Shown here one piece after another: positions 41,969 to 50,475 of a DNA stretch of 64,000 nucleotides. The DNA comes from G963677185 sp963677185 (GTDB taxonomy: Bacteria > Bacillota > Syntrophomonadia > Syntrophomonadales > Syntrophomonadaceae), in assembly GCA_963677185.1 (NCBI GenBank), contig OY781889.1, positions 2,046,001-2,110,000 of the forward strand. Reading direction: 5' to 3'. Below the pieces are notes generated by a model that was not told where the DNA came from, did not search any database, and worked only from the letters and a program-made list of their open reading frames with translations. A program made the translations under genes and the position numbers. Each line of letters starts with the position of its first letter. Position 1 is the first letter of the stretch.

Positions 41969-44290
41969 TTGGCGCAGGGGATTGAAGCTATGAGAGAAGC
42001 TGCCGGCCGAAAAACCAGCCGGAACAACATTAAAACCCGGGGCAAGAAAGAAAATGTGTCATTTCCAGTAATCTTTAAGGCATTGCTGGCTAAAAGACCG
42101 GTTCGGGAAATACTGGCAGTGTGCACCACCTTGCTGGGGGCGTATATTTTTATAAGCCTGGGAAATCATCCTAATACAGGCTTTAGCCTGGTGCCCAGCG
42201 GGTACCTGGGATATCTTCTATCCTCGGGATTGTTCGCCTTGCTGGGCTGGGCGGCCTGGGGCATTCCGGTGCTGGCCCTGGGATGGTCATGGCTGCTGCT
42301 GAAAAGCGATTATTTATGGAGCCATCGTCTTAACGGCTTGATTATACTAATGCTGGACTGCTCGCTGCTTGCTGGCAGCGGAATGCCAGATGATTTAACC
42401 ATTCTATGGCAAACAGGCCTTGCTGGTCTGGGGGGCGGCATTCTGGGCAACTGTGCCCGTTATGCTCTGCTGGCGATTAGCGGCAGAGCAGGCTTGTACA
42501 TATTTTTCCTGGCCCTGCTGGCTGTGGCGGTTATTTTAATTGGCAACCGCTCCATCGCGGAGCTATGGAGCCATTTGCGCAACGGGCTGGGAACCGCTCG
42601 AAGGCTGATATTACGGGCCAAACAGCCATCAACCGATAAAACTGAAGAAAATCTGGAACCAGTTAAGACTCGGAAAGGGCCAGCGTCTTTGTCGAATACA
42701 TTTCCGGGCGGGGATATTGTCATCAAGCCGGAACCGTCAGCAGCTGATGCCGCGAGAGCCGGTCATTTGGATCCAGCCGGCAAATTATTATCCCGGGAAA
42801 CGGCCAGCCGGGAAGACAAAGACCGGTCCATGGAGACAATAGCCGGAGAAGCGCCGCCCAGAGCCTCCGGAGCGCCCTTTGTCAAGCCGCCGCTGGATCT
42901 TTTGCGGGAAATGGCTTCTGAACGGGCCATCGATCGCCAGGAAATCCAGAACAAAGTGCAGGTGCTGGAACAGACCTTTGCCAATTTCGGGATTGAAGTC
43001 AAGGTGCTGGAAGTAAGCTGCGGACCAGCCGTGACCAGGTACGAGCTTAGCCCGGCTCCGGGAGTCAAGGTAAGCCGCATTAGCAGTCTCGCCGATGATT
43101 TGCAGTTGTCTCTGGCTGCCCGTGGTCTGCGTCTTGAAGTCCCCATCCCGGGGAAAGCTGCGGTGGGTATAGAAATACCCAATGACAAAACCTCTCCTGT
43201 AGGCCTTAAGAATATTTTGTCATCGCCGAAGTTCGCAGAGCTAAAAAATCCCTTGAGCCTGGCCCTGGGTGAGGACATCGCCGGCAATATAGTAGTTGCC
43301 GAACTGAATGAAATGCCTCATTTGCTGGTGGCTGGGGCTACCGGATCCGGCAAAAGCGTGTGTGTTAACTCCATGATCATGAGCCTGCTGCTAAATGCTC
43401 ATCCCGACCAGGTCAAGCTCATCCTTATCGATCCGAAAAAGGTTGAACTCACTGCCTATAACGGTATACCCCACCTTCTGGCGCCGGTGGTCACTGATCC
43501 GAAAAAGGCGGCCCGGGTGCTGAAATGGATGACTGCAGAAATGGAGCATCGCTACCAGCAATTCACCGAGGCGGGAGTCAGGGATATTAGCCGATATAAT
43601 GAACATGCTGAGGAGAATCTGCCATTTATAGTGGTTATTATTGACGAACTGGCTGACTTGATGATGGTGTCTCCTGGAGATGTCGAGGATTCCATATGCC
43701 GTTTGGCCCAGATGGCCAGAGCGGCAGGGATTCACTTGATAGTATCCACGCAAAGGCCATCTGTGGACGTAATAACCGGGCTGATTAAGGCCAACATCCC
43801 CTCACGTATTGCGTTTGCGGTATCATCACAGATTGATTCCCGCACTATTCTGGACGGAGCCGGCGCTGAAAAGCTGCTGGGCAAAGGCGACATGCTTTAT
43901 TTGCCTATGGGCGCTATCAAATCCTGCCGGGTGCAGGGCGCTTATGTATCTGATGCAGAGATTATTGCCGTGGTGGAATTTTTGAAATCTCAGGGAATGA
44001 ATGTCGAAAAAACAGACGAGGAAGTTCAACTGGATACGGTAATTGAACAATATGAAGCTGATGCCGATGACGACTTGTTCTGGGATGCAGTTCGGCTGGT
44101 AGTAGATGAGGAGCGCCTTTCAGCCTCTTTTTTGCAGCGCAAGCTAAAAGTGGGATATTCCAGGGCGGCCCGCATGGTGGATATGATGGAAGAAAGAGGC
44201 ATCGTATCAGCAATGGGTTCAGATCGCAAAAGGCGTATTCTCATAAGCTCGGAAGAACTCGAACAAATACTGGTTAGAAAAAGGTTTTAA
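41969..44290 (+). CDS. FtsK/SpoIIIE DNA translocase
   Basis: ATP-driven DNA pump for chromosome segregation at division or into the forespore. Of 773 residues, membrane helices lie at about 52-72, 82-135 and 148-200. A linker follows, then the motor with alpha/beta RecA-like parts: Walker A GATGSGKSVCVNSMIMSLLL and Walker B FIVVIIDELADLMMV, QRPSVDVITGLIKANIPSRIAF. The C-terminal gamma winged helix (about 710-773) reads ASFLQRKLKVGYSRAARMVDMMEERGIV, which reads KOPS/SRS polarity sites. The start is TTG 41969 with AAGGAA; ATG 41990 is an alternative. Confidence 0.95.
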   Translation: MAQGIEAMREAAGRKTSRNNIKTRGKKENVSFPVIFKALLAKRPVREILAVCTTLLGAYIFISLGNHPNTGFSLVPSGYLGYLLSSGLFALLGWAAWGIPVLALGWSWLLLKSDYLWSHRLNGLIILMLDCSLLAGSGMPDDLTILWQTGLAGLGGGILGNCARYALLAISGRAGLYIFFLALLAVAVILIGNRSIAELWSHLRNGLGTARRLILRAKQPSTDKTEENLEPVKTRKGPASLSNTFPGGDIVIKPEPSAADAARAGHLDPAGKLLSRETASREDKDRSMETIAGEAPPRASGAPFVKPPLDLLREMASERAIDRQEIQNKVQVLEQTFANFGIEVKVLEVSCGPAVTRYELSPAPGVKVSRISSLADDLQLSLAARGLRLEVPIPGKAAVGIEIPNDKTSPVGLKNILSSPKFAELKNPLSLALGEDIAGNIVVAELNEMPHLLVAGATGSGKSVCVNSMIMSLLLNAHPDQVKLILIDPKKVELTAYNGIPHLLAPVVTDPKKAARVLKWMTAEMEHRYQQFTEAGVRDISRYNEHAEENLPFIVVIIDELADLMMVSPGDVEDSICRLAQMARAAGIHLIVSTQRPSVDVITGLIKANIPSRIAFAVSSQIDSRTILDGAGAEKLLGKGDMLYLPMGAIKSCRVQGAYVSDAEIIAVVEFLKSQGMNVEKTDEEVQLDTVIEQYEADADDDLFWDAVRLVVDEERLSASFLQRKLKVGYSRAARMVDMMEERGIVSAMGSDRKRRILISSEELEQILVRKRF

Positions 44291-44348
44291 TATGCTACCA
44301 TATTAATAATGTAATGCTAGTTTTGAAATGTTGCCAGGGAGGTAAAAT

Positions 44349-45167
44349 GTGCTTCACTTTGGGGAACAATTAAAAACCGTGCGGCAGGCCAGGGGTTACA
44401 GCCTGGAATATGTGGAAGAACAAAGCAATATACATATGGCCTGGCTGGCAGCTCTGGAAGAAGGCCGTTTCATTCAGTTTCCAGACGAAATGACAGCGCT
44501 GCGCGCCGTACTCAGATATGCCGCTGTCCTGGGCATGAGCGTCCGGGATGCGGAAGAGGACTTTGTCAGGCATATGCATTCACTTCGAAGTGCTCCATTG
44601 TCCGAGAAGCCGGAGATTCAATACCGTGAACCCCAGCCTGAAACCAGGCCGTCTTTCAAATCTTTCATACCCGGGGGCATACCCCTGTTAAACATTGCAG
44701 CTGCAGGAGTATTTTTAATTGCGGCCATTTGGTTGGGCAGCAGCTTTGTAGCTCCATTTTTAGCCGGCCAGATTAGTGGATACGGACAGCAGAGTCCAGT
44801 TCTGACCGAAGCTCAAAATAATGAAGAACGGCTGGAAAGCTTAAAACAAGCCCAGCCATCAAGGGGCGAAGACCCTTTGACTGCGCTGGGAGCGGTGCAC
44901 GGACCTGGAGCAGCCAGCCCGGCTGCATCTGAAAACGGTTTGGTTCTGGATCTTTATGCCCGGCAGGAATGCTGGATCAAGCTCACCGTTGATGGCCAGG
45001 TGGATTTTGAAGGTATCTTGCCGCAGGGGCAGAGCCGCAAAGTGAAGGCGGAAGACGCAATTAAACTGAAAACGAGCAATGCCGGCAGCCTGGGAGTGAC
45101 TTTTAATGGACAGGCTCTTAAGGCGATAGGGGATGCCAACGAAGTAGTTGAAAAAGAATTCAGATAG
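44349..45167 (+). CDS. rodZ: RodZ-like helix-turn-helix membrane protein with DUF4115
   Basis: Cell-shape/morphogenesis-type protein of 272 residues. The N-terminal HTH is FGEQLKTVRQARGYSLEYVEEQSNIH...LAALEEGRF (about 3-75). A single membrane helix spans about 112-138, and an outer DUF4115 domain of RodZ type (about 195-272) has LDLYARQECWIKLTVDGQVDFEG. The start is GTG 44349 after GGGAGG. Its position before rimO-pgsA matches the Bacillus ymfM context. Confidence 0.85.
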   Translation: MLHFGEQLKTVRQARGYSLEYVEEQSNIHMAWLAALEEGRFIQFPDEMTALRAVLRYAAVLGMSVRDAEEDFVRHMHSLRSAPLSEKPEIQYREPQPETRPSFKSFIPGGIPLLNIAAAGVFLIAAIWLGSSFVAPFLAGQISGYGQQSPVLTEAQNNEERLESLKQAQPSRGEDPLTALGAVHGPGAASPAASENGLVLDLYARQECWIKLTVDGQVDFEGILPQGQSRKVKAEDAIKLKTSNAGSLGVTFNGQALKAIGDANEVVEKEFR

Positions 45168-45192
45168 CCCGCAACTGAATGATAGAGGAAAT

Positions 45193-46524
45193 ATGCATTT
45201 GAAATTGGGATTTATTAGCCTTGGATGCCCGAAGAACCTGGTGGATACGGAGATAATGATAGCCAGAGCCCGGTCATGCGGGTATCGGATTGTTAATGAT
45301 AAGAGCAAAGCAGACATCATCATAGTAAATACCTGTGCTTTCCTTGATTCCGCCCGGGAAGAAGCCATTGACACCTTGATAGAATGCGGCGAATTGAAAC
45401 GGACCGGGCGCCTGCAGTATCTCCTGGCGGTTGGATGCCTGCCCCAGGTTTGCGGCGAAGAGCTTATCGCCGAGATGCCGGAATTAGACGGGGCAAGCGG
45501 AATCGGTGCCCACCAGAATATCGAAAGCCTGTTGAAAGAGGTAATTGATGGTCATCGCCCTTGTATTGTGAACGAAGCGAACTCAACGGGGCTCCATTAT
45601 GCTCCGCGCTTTTTATCTACGGCGCCGGGCATGGCTTACCTGAAAATTGCTGACGGATGCAATAACTGCTGCAGTTACTGCTTAATTCCGTCTATTCGCG
45701 GGCGGTACCGATCCAAAACCGCTCCGGAAATCATGCTTGAGGTTAGGCAGCTAGCTGCTTCCGGAGTCAAAGAACTGGTTTTAATTGCTCAGGATAGCGG
45801 CTTATATGGCAGTGATCTGGGCTGGAAAGATGGTCTGGCTGAACTTTTGCCGGACATATGCCAGGTGGATGGTCTGGAATGGATTCGAATAATGTACCTG
45901 CATCCCGATCACATCAGTGAACGCCTCCTGGAAACAGTAGCCAGCCAGGAAAAAATTGTCCCTTATCTGGAGGTTCCTGTTCAACATGCCTCCTCGAAAG
46001 TTTTGAAGGCCATGAACCGTAATTATTCGCAGGATTATCTCATAACAGCCTTCCAGCAAATGAGGGAGGCGATTCCCGGGTTGACCATTAGAACAACATT
46101 AATGCTGGGCTTTCCAGGTGAAACCGAGCAGGATTACAATGTACTGAAAGAGTTCGTTAAGTCAGTCGAATTTGACTGGCTGGGTTCATTTGTCTACGAA
46201 CCTCAGGAGGGAACACGGGCGGCCACTTATGGAGAAGACCTGGTCCCGGCTGAAATTGCCGCCAGCAGGCAGAGCGAGATTATGCAGATACAACAGGGGA
46301 TTACCCGCAAGAAGAACCTGGCCCGGATCGGGTCCACAGAGAGGATCCTGGTTCAAAAGCGCCATTCAGCGCAGCTTTTTTCCGGTCGAGGCGGCTGGCA
46401 GGCTCCCGAAGTTGACGGAATAACCATGATCAAGAGCGAAACCAGGCTGGAGCGCGGGCAGATGGTGGAGGTCACGCTGAAAGCGATTCGACGCTATGAC
46501 ATGATTGGAGAATATGTCCAATGA
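45193..46524 (+). CDS. rimO: Ribosomal protein S12 methylthiotransferase RimO
   Basis: Radical-SAM enzyme that methylthiolates Asp of ribosomal protein S12. The N-terminal MTTase domain starts LGFISLGCPKNLVDTEIM, the pattern that separates RimO from MiaB, with Cys also in NTCAFLDSAREE and GCLPQ. The radical-SAM cluster is GCNNCCSYCLIPSIRGRYRSK. The TRAM domain is at the C-terminus. ATG 45193 is chosen over 45148, which lies inside rodZ, giving 443 residues. The stop overlaps pgsA by four bases. Confidence 0.95.
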   Translation: MHLKLGFISLGCPKNLVDTEIMIARARSCGYRIVNDKSKADIIIVNTCAFLDSAREEAIDTLIECGELKRTGRLQYLLAVGCLPQVCGEELIAEMPELDGASGIGAHQNIESLLKEVIDGHRPCIVNEANSTGLHYAPRFLSTAPGMAYLKIADGCNNCCSYCLIPSIRGRYRSKTAPEIMLEVRQLAASGVKELVLIAQDSGLYGSDLGWKDGLAELLPDICQVDGLEWIRIMYLHPDHISERLLETVASQEKIVPYLEVPVQHASSKVLKAMNRNYSQDYLITAFQQMREAIPGLTIRTTLMLGFPGETEQDYNVLKEFVKSVEFDWLGSFVYEPQEGTRAATYGEDLVPAEIAASRQSEIMQIQQGITRKKNLARIGSTERILVQKRHSAQLFSGRGGWQAPEVDGITMIKSETRLERGQMVEVTLKAIRRYDMIGEYVQ

Positions 46525-47051
46525 ACTGGAATATACCGAACAGCCTGACCATGCTGAGAATAATGCTGGTGCCGGTCTTCGTGATTGTGCTGTCAACCAG
46601 GGTTTCATATGGAGAATACGTGGCCGCCGGCATTTTTATAGTGGCATCGCTTACGGACAGCCTGGATGGTTACCTGGCCCGAAAATGGAAGCAGGTTACC
46701 AAGCTGGGGATAATTCTTGATCCACTGGCTGATAAGCTGCTGGTGACCGCAGCCTTGATCAGCCTGGTGGAATTGCAGAGCCTGGCCGGCTGGATTGCCA
46801 TAGTTATCATCGGCCGTGAATTTGCTGTAAGCGGGCTCAGGGCGTTGAAAGCTGAAGAAGGGGTCATCATTCCCGCCAGCAAGCTGGGCAAGGTCAAGAC
46901 CATGACTCAGGTAATTGCCATAATTCTATTGCTCGTGCAGGGGGCCTATCAGCAGCTGCTTCCATATCCGCTGGGTGAGTGGACCATGTACCTGGCTGTG
47001 ATTATTACCATAGTGTCAGGCATTGAGTATTTTTACCGCTTTCGCTACTAA
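46521..47051 (+). CDS. pgsA: CDP-diacylglycerol-glycerol-3-phosphate 3-phosphatidyltransferase
   Basis: First step of phosphatidylglycerol synthesis, using the CdsA product. The CDP-alcohol phosphotransferase motif is DSLDGYLARKW followed by LGIILDPLADKLLV, with all four Asp of DG(x)2AR(x)8G(x)3D(x)3D. Membrane helices fill most of the 176 residues. It starts with ATG 46521 overlapping rimO and precedes cinA. Confidence 0.96.
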   Translation: MNWNIPNSLTMLRIMLVPVFVIVLSTRVSYGEYVAAGIFIVASLTDSLDGYLARKWKQVTKLGIILDPLADKLLVTAALISLVELQSLAGWIAIVIIGREFAVSGLRALKAEEGVIIPASKLGKVKTMTQVIAIILLLVQGAYQQLLPYPLGEWTMYLAVIITIVSGIEYFYRFRY

Positions 47052-47127
47052 GTTACTGACCTGGTCACACCGTGAATAATTAAGGTGTTCAGGGGCCACA
47101 CGGCAAAACATATGGTGGGGGTAGAAC

Positions 47128-48378
47128 ATGCCCAGGGCTTACATTATAAGTACCGGAACAGAGCTTTTGTACGACGGGAAAAAAGACAGCAATGCAGACT
47201 ATTTAAGTGCTGAATTAATAGAGATGGGATTTGAAATATCCGGACGGACTACGGTTGGAGACGAAAAAAGCAGCCTGGTCAGGGCTTTTGCAACCGGGTT
47301 GGAACAGGCCGATATGGTGATATCCTCCGGCGGGCTGGGTCCCACTTTTGACGATTTAACCAGGGATGCAGCCGCACAGGCTGCTGGCTTGGAGCTTTTC
47401 TATAACGCCAATGCGGCTGAAGCCATAGGGGCTTTCTTCCAGCAGCTGGGGCGTCCCATGCCTGAGTCCGCCCGGGTTCAGGCAATGTTCCCGCCCGGTG
47501 CGAAGGTCCTGGAAAACCGTGAAGGCACTGCCCCCGGCACCTTTGTTGCCAGCGGCGGCAAAATCATGGTGTTATTGCCGGGCCCGCCCCGGGAGATGAA
47601 AGCCATGTTCGAATCGGAAGTAAAGCCGTTGCTGCTGGCCAGATATAAAGGAGCTCTACATCAGTTGTTCAAGCGCCCGGTAAGAATCTTCGGGCTGGGA
47701 GAATCCCAGGTCGAAGAGAGAGTGGCAGACCTTCTGGACCAGGCTCCACAGATTAAAAAGGCCATACTGGCATCGAATACTGAAGTAATGATCAAGCTGT
47801 CGACTGGCGACGAATCACAAACCGTGAGCATGAATGAACTGGCGCAGAGGATCGCCGTCCGGCTGCCAGGATATGCGTACTCCTTTCACGGGGAGGACAG
47901 CCTGGCTTCAATAGTCATCCAACGGTTAAAAGAGCGCAGGGCGAGTCTGGCCCTGGCAGAATCGTGCACCGGGGGTCTGGAGGCCAGGATGCTGACTGAT
48001 ATACCCGGAGCATCGGATGTGTTCTGGGGCGCGGTGGTTTCATACAGCAATCAGGCGAAAATCAGCTGCCTGCAGGTCCGGGAGCAAACCCTGGAGCGTT
48101 ATGGAGCGGTAAGCGAAAATACCGCCCTGGAAATGGCCAGGGGGATCAGAAATCTGTCCACAGCGGACTGGGTTCTATCCACCACCGGCATAGCCGGTCC
48201 GGGAGGAGGAAGCCCGGAAAAACCTGTTGGCCTGGTGTATATTGCCTGCATCGGTCCGGACCGGGAGCTGGTGAAACGCTTCCAGTTCGGAGGCGGCCGG
48301 GAGCGCATAAGGAATCTGGCGGCCCGCAGCGCTCTTTCCATGCTGCTTCGCCAGCTGCCAGGCAAAATGGAAATGTGA
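47128..48378 (+). CDS. cinA: CinA, competence/damage-inducible protein (MoaB-like plus NMN deamidase domain)
   Basis: Two-domain protein of 416 residues. The N-terminal MoaB-like part has the blocks ISTGTELLYDGKKDSNADYL, ISSGGLGPTFDDLTRD and LLPGPPREM. The C-terminal CinA/PncC domain (about 255-416) reads LALAESCTGGLEARMLTDIPGASDVFWGAVVSYSNQ and TGIAGPGGGSPEKPVGLVYI, the NMN deamidase site. GTGGGGG precedes ATG 47128. It lies upstream of recA, as in many Firmicutes. Confidence 0.95.
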   Translation: MPRAYIISTGTELLYDGKKDSNADYLSAELIEMGFEISGRTTVGDEKSSLVRAFATGLEQADMVISSGGLGPTFDDLTRDAAAQAAGLELFYNANAAEAIGAFFQQLGRPMPESARVQAMFPPGAKVLENREGTAPGTFVASGGKIMVLLPGPPREMKAMFESEVKPLLLARYKGALHQLFKRPVRIFGLGESQVEERVADLLDQAPQIKKAILASNTEVMIKLSTGDESQTVSMNELAQRIAVRLPGYAYSFHGEDSLASIVIQRLKERRASLALAESCTGGLEARMLTDIPGASDVFWGAVVSYSNQAKISCLQVREQTLERYGAVSENTALEMARGIRNLSTADWVLSTTGIAGPGGGSPEKPVGLVYIACIGPDRELVKRFQFGGGRERIRNLAARSALSMLLRQLPGKMEM

Positions 48379-48388
48379 GGGGAAAAGC

Positions 48389-48970
48389 ATGAGGGCATTC
48401 ATAGCGATACTTCTATCAGATAACTTGAAAGAGTATGCCAGTGAATGCAGAAAAGGGCTTGTCCCGATTGATATGCCAGTAAAATGGGTGGAACGCGATA
48501 ACTATCATTTGACCGTCAAGTTTCTGGGCGAAATCAATGAGAAGAAAACGCAGGAAATAAAACATGTTTTGAAAAACCGCTGTTTACAGTGCCAGCCCTT
48601 CAGGTTAAATGCCCGGGGTTTGGGTTGTTTTCCAGGCCGCGATCAGCCCCGGGTGATCTGGCTGGGCATGGAGGGAGAAACCACGAAGGCCCTGGAAATG
48701 ATGGACAAGGTGGACCGGGCAATGGCCGGGCTGGGTTTCAAGCAGGAAGGACATAAACTGCATCTTACCCTGGGCCGGGTGCGCAAAGGCCGGGAGAAAG
48801 ATTGCGGAGGATTGATCGCCGCTAATCCCGGAGCGTTTGAACACAATTATGCGTCACCGGTTCAGGAAGTGAATGCGATTTTTTTAATGGAAAGCAGATT
48901 GTCATCTGCCGGTCCCAGCTATTGCATTGTCGAAAGCTTCCCGCTGGGAAAAGCCCCGGCCGGGGATTAA
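48389..48970 (+). CDS. thpR: RNA 2',3'-cyclic phosphodiesterase (ThpR, 2'-5' ligase family)
   Basis: 2H-phosphoesterase of 193 residues with the two catalytic HxTx motifs, HLTVKFLGE near residue 44 and HLTLGRVRKG near 131. N-terminal MRAFIAILLSDNLKEYA is typical. It opens 2',3'-cyclic ends on RNA; physiological targets are unknown. GAGGGGAAA precedes ATG 48389. It sits 10 bases after cinA and probably shares its transcript up to recA. Confidence 0.92.
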   Translation: MRAFIAILLSDNLKEYASECRKGLVPIDMPVKWVERDNYHLTVKFLGEINEKKTQEIKHVLKNRCLQCQPFRLNARGLGCFPGRDQPRVIWLGMEGETTKALEMMDKVDRAMAGLGFKQEGHKLHLTLGRVRKGREKDCGGLIAANPGAFEHNYASPVQEVNAIFLMESRLSSAGPSYCIVESFPLGKAPAGD

Positions 48971-49044
48971 TGGCCGGAAAGGACAGATTGTATTATTCTG
49001 CGTTAGATTGACGATAAATCCAGTAATGATTAGGAGGATAAGAT

Positions 49045-50106
49045 ATGGCCAGCAAAGAATATAAAGACCCCAACCCGGCGGTTGCCAATGATGCCGACAG
49101 CAGCGCCCGGCAGGAAGCTCTGAATAACACCCTGAAAAATATTGAGAAACAGTTTGGTAAAGGAGCCATAATGCGCCTCGGGGATAAAGCCCTGGTGGAA
49201 ATAGAGGTGATTCAGAGCGGATGCATTTCGCTCGACCTGGCTATGGGAGTAGGAGGATATCCGCGAGGCAGAGTCGTAGAAATATATGGTCCTGAATCAT
49301 CAGGTAAAACCACCCTGTCTCTGCATGCCATAGCTGAAGCCCAGAAAGCGGGGGGGATGGCGGCATTTATTGACGCTGAACACGCCCTTGATCCCTTGTA
49401 TGCACGCAAACTGGGTGTTGATATCAGCAATCTGCTGGTGTCACAGCCGGACAGCGGCGAACAAGCCCTGGAGATAGCTGAAGCCCTGGTCAGAAGCGGG
49501 GCTGTCGATATCATAGTTATTGATTCCGTGGCCGCCCTGGTGCCTCGCGCCGAACTGGAAGGGGAAATGGGCGATTCCCATGTAGGCCTGCAAGCCCGCC
49601 TGATGTCGCAAGCCCTGCGCAAGTTGACCGCGATTATCAGCAAATCCAATGCAGTGGTAATTTTTATCAACCAGATTAGAGAAAAGATCGGGGTTATCTA
49701 CGGAAATCCCGAGACCACAACCGGGGGCCGGGCGTTAAAATTCTACGCGTCCATAAGGCTTGAAGTCCGCAAAGGCGAATCCATAAAGCAGGGCAATGAA
49801 TTAATCGGCAACCGGACCAAGGTTAAAGTGGTCAAGAATAAGGTAGCGCCTCCGTTCCGTACGGTGGAGTTTGATATTATGTTTGGAGCGGGCATTTCCA
49901 AGGAAGGCGACCTTCTGGACATATCCAGCCAGATGGATATCGTACAGAAGAGCGGAGCCTGGTATTCGTTCGAAGGCGAACGTATGGGCCAGGGCAAGGA
50001 AAACGCCAAGGAATATCTGAAGAACAATCCCGATAAAATGGCACAGATTGAGCAATTGCTCAAGCAAAAGCTAAGCGACTTGAGCCGGGAAGCCAGCAAG
50101 GAGTAA
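49045..50106 (+). CDS. recA: Recombinase RecA
   Basis: DNA strand exchange and SOS activation. Walker A is GPESSGKTTLSLHAIAEAQK and Walker B is DIIVIDSVAALVPRAELEG. Loops 1 and 2 read GDSHVGLQARLMSQALRKL and FINQIREKIGVIYGNPETTTGGRALKFYAS. The N-terminal extension of about 25 residues precedes the RALNNTLKNIEKQFGKGAIM-like helix. At 353 residues it is normal. An AGGAGG site precedes ATG 49045. A LexA box is not evident in the short upstream gap. Confidence 0.98.
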   Translation: MASKEYKDPNPAVANDADSSARQEALNNTLKNIEKQFGKGAIMRLGDKALVEIEVIQSGCISLDLAMGVGGYPRGRVVEIYGPESSGKTTLSLHAIAEAQKAGGMAAFIDAEHALDPLYARKLGVDISNLLVSQPDSGEQALEIAEALVRSGAVDIIVIDSVAALVPRAELEGEMGDSHVGLQARLMSQALRKLTAIISKSNAVVIFINQIREKIGVIYGNPETTTGGRALKFYASIRLEVRKGESIKQGNELIGNRTKVKVVKNKVAPPFRTVEFDIMFGAGISKEGDLLDISSQMDIVQKSGAWYSFEGERMGQGKENAKEYLKNNPDKMAQIEQLLKQKLSDLSREASKE

Positions 50107-50122
50107 GCGCTACACAGTTCAG

Positions 50123-50151
50123 TTGACACTGCAATGCAAAACAAATACAAT
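50123..50151 (+). promoter_or_regulatory. Promoter in the recA-rny gap
   Basis: TTGACA (50123-50128), 17 bases, TACAAT (50146-50151). It points to a short unit that ends at the terminator near 50420 and does not itself need to serve rny. Confidence 0.65.
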
Positions 50152-50301
50152 TTTATATAGGCTTAAGTACGGAGTTATACTGTTTGGCCATGACATATAT
50201 ATTAATTTTGACGGATTGTGAGTTTTTGCCAGCAGGCTTTCGCTGGTTTTGAAATAAACTGGATGAACGCACGCGCGTGATATAAACAGGAAGTTGCTGC
50301 T

Positions 50302-50373
50302 ATGACACCGGTTGGAATAGCGGGCGTTAATAGTATGTTTGGCAGTGGAGCGGAATACATGGTGCCGCTTTGA
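50302..50373 (+). CDS. Possible 23-residue small protein
   Basis: ATG 50302 has AGGAAG eight bases upstream and runs to TGA 50371-50373. It lies inside a promoter-to-terminator unit of about 260 bases. The peptide is Gly-, Ala- and Val-rich and not membrane-like. It could be chance in a non-coding RNA. Confidence 0.3.
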   Translation: MTPVGIAGVNSMFGSGAEYMVPL

Positions 50374-50396
50374 TTAACAGTTGAATTCTTCGAAAA

Positions 50397-50421
50397 GCCG
50401 AGTTAATACTCGGCGTTTTTA
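50397..50421 (+). terminator. Rho-independent terminator before rny
   Basis: GCCGAGT - TAAT - ACTCGGC (50397-50414) then GTTTTTA. It closes the recA-rny gap unit. Because it lies upstream of rny, rny needs read-through or its own promoter. Confidence 0.85.
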
Positions 50422-50475
50422 TTGCCTTGAATTATTTAAAAATCGAGACAATACCAAAGGAAGGGAGGGACACTT

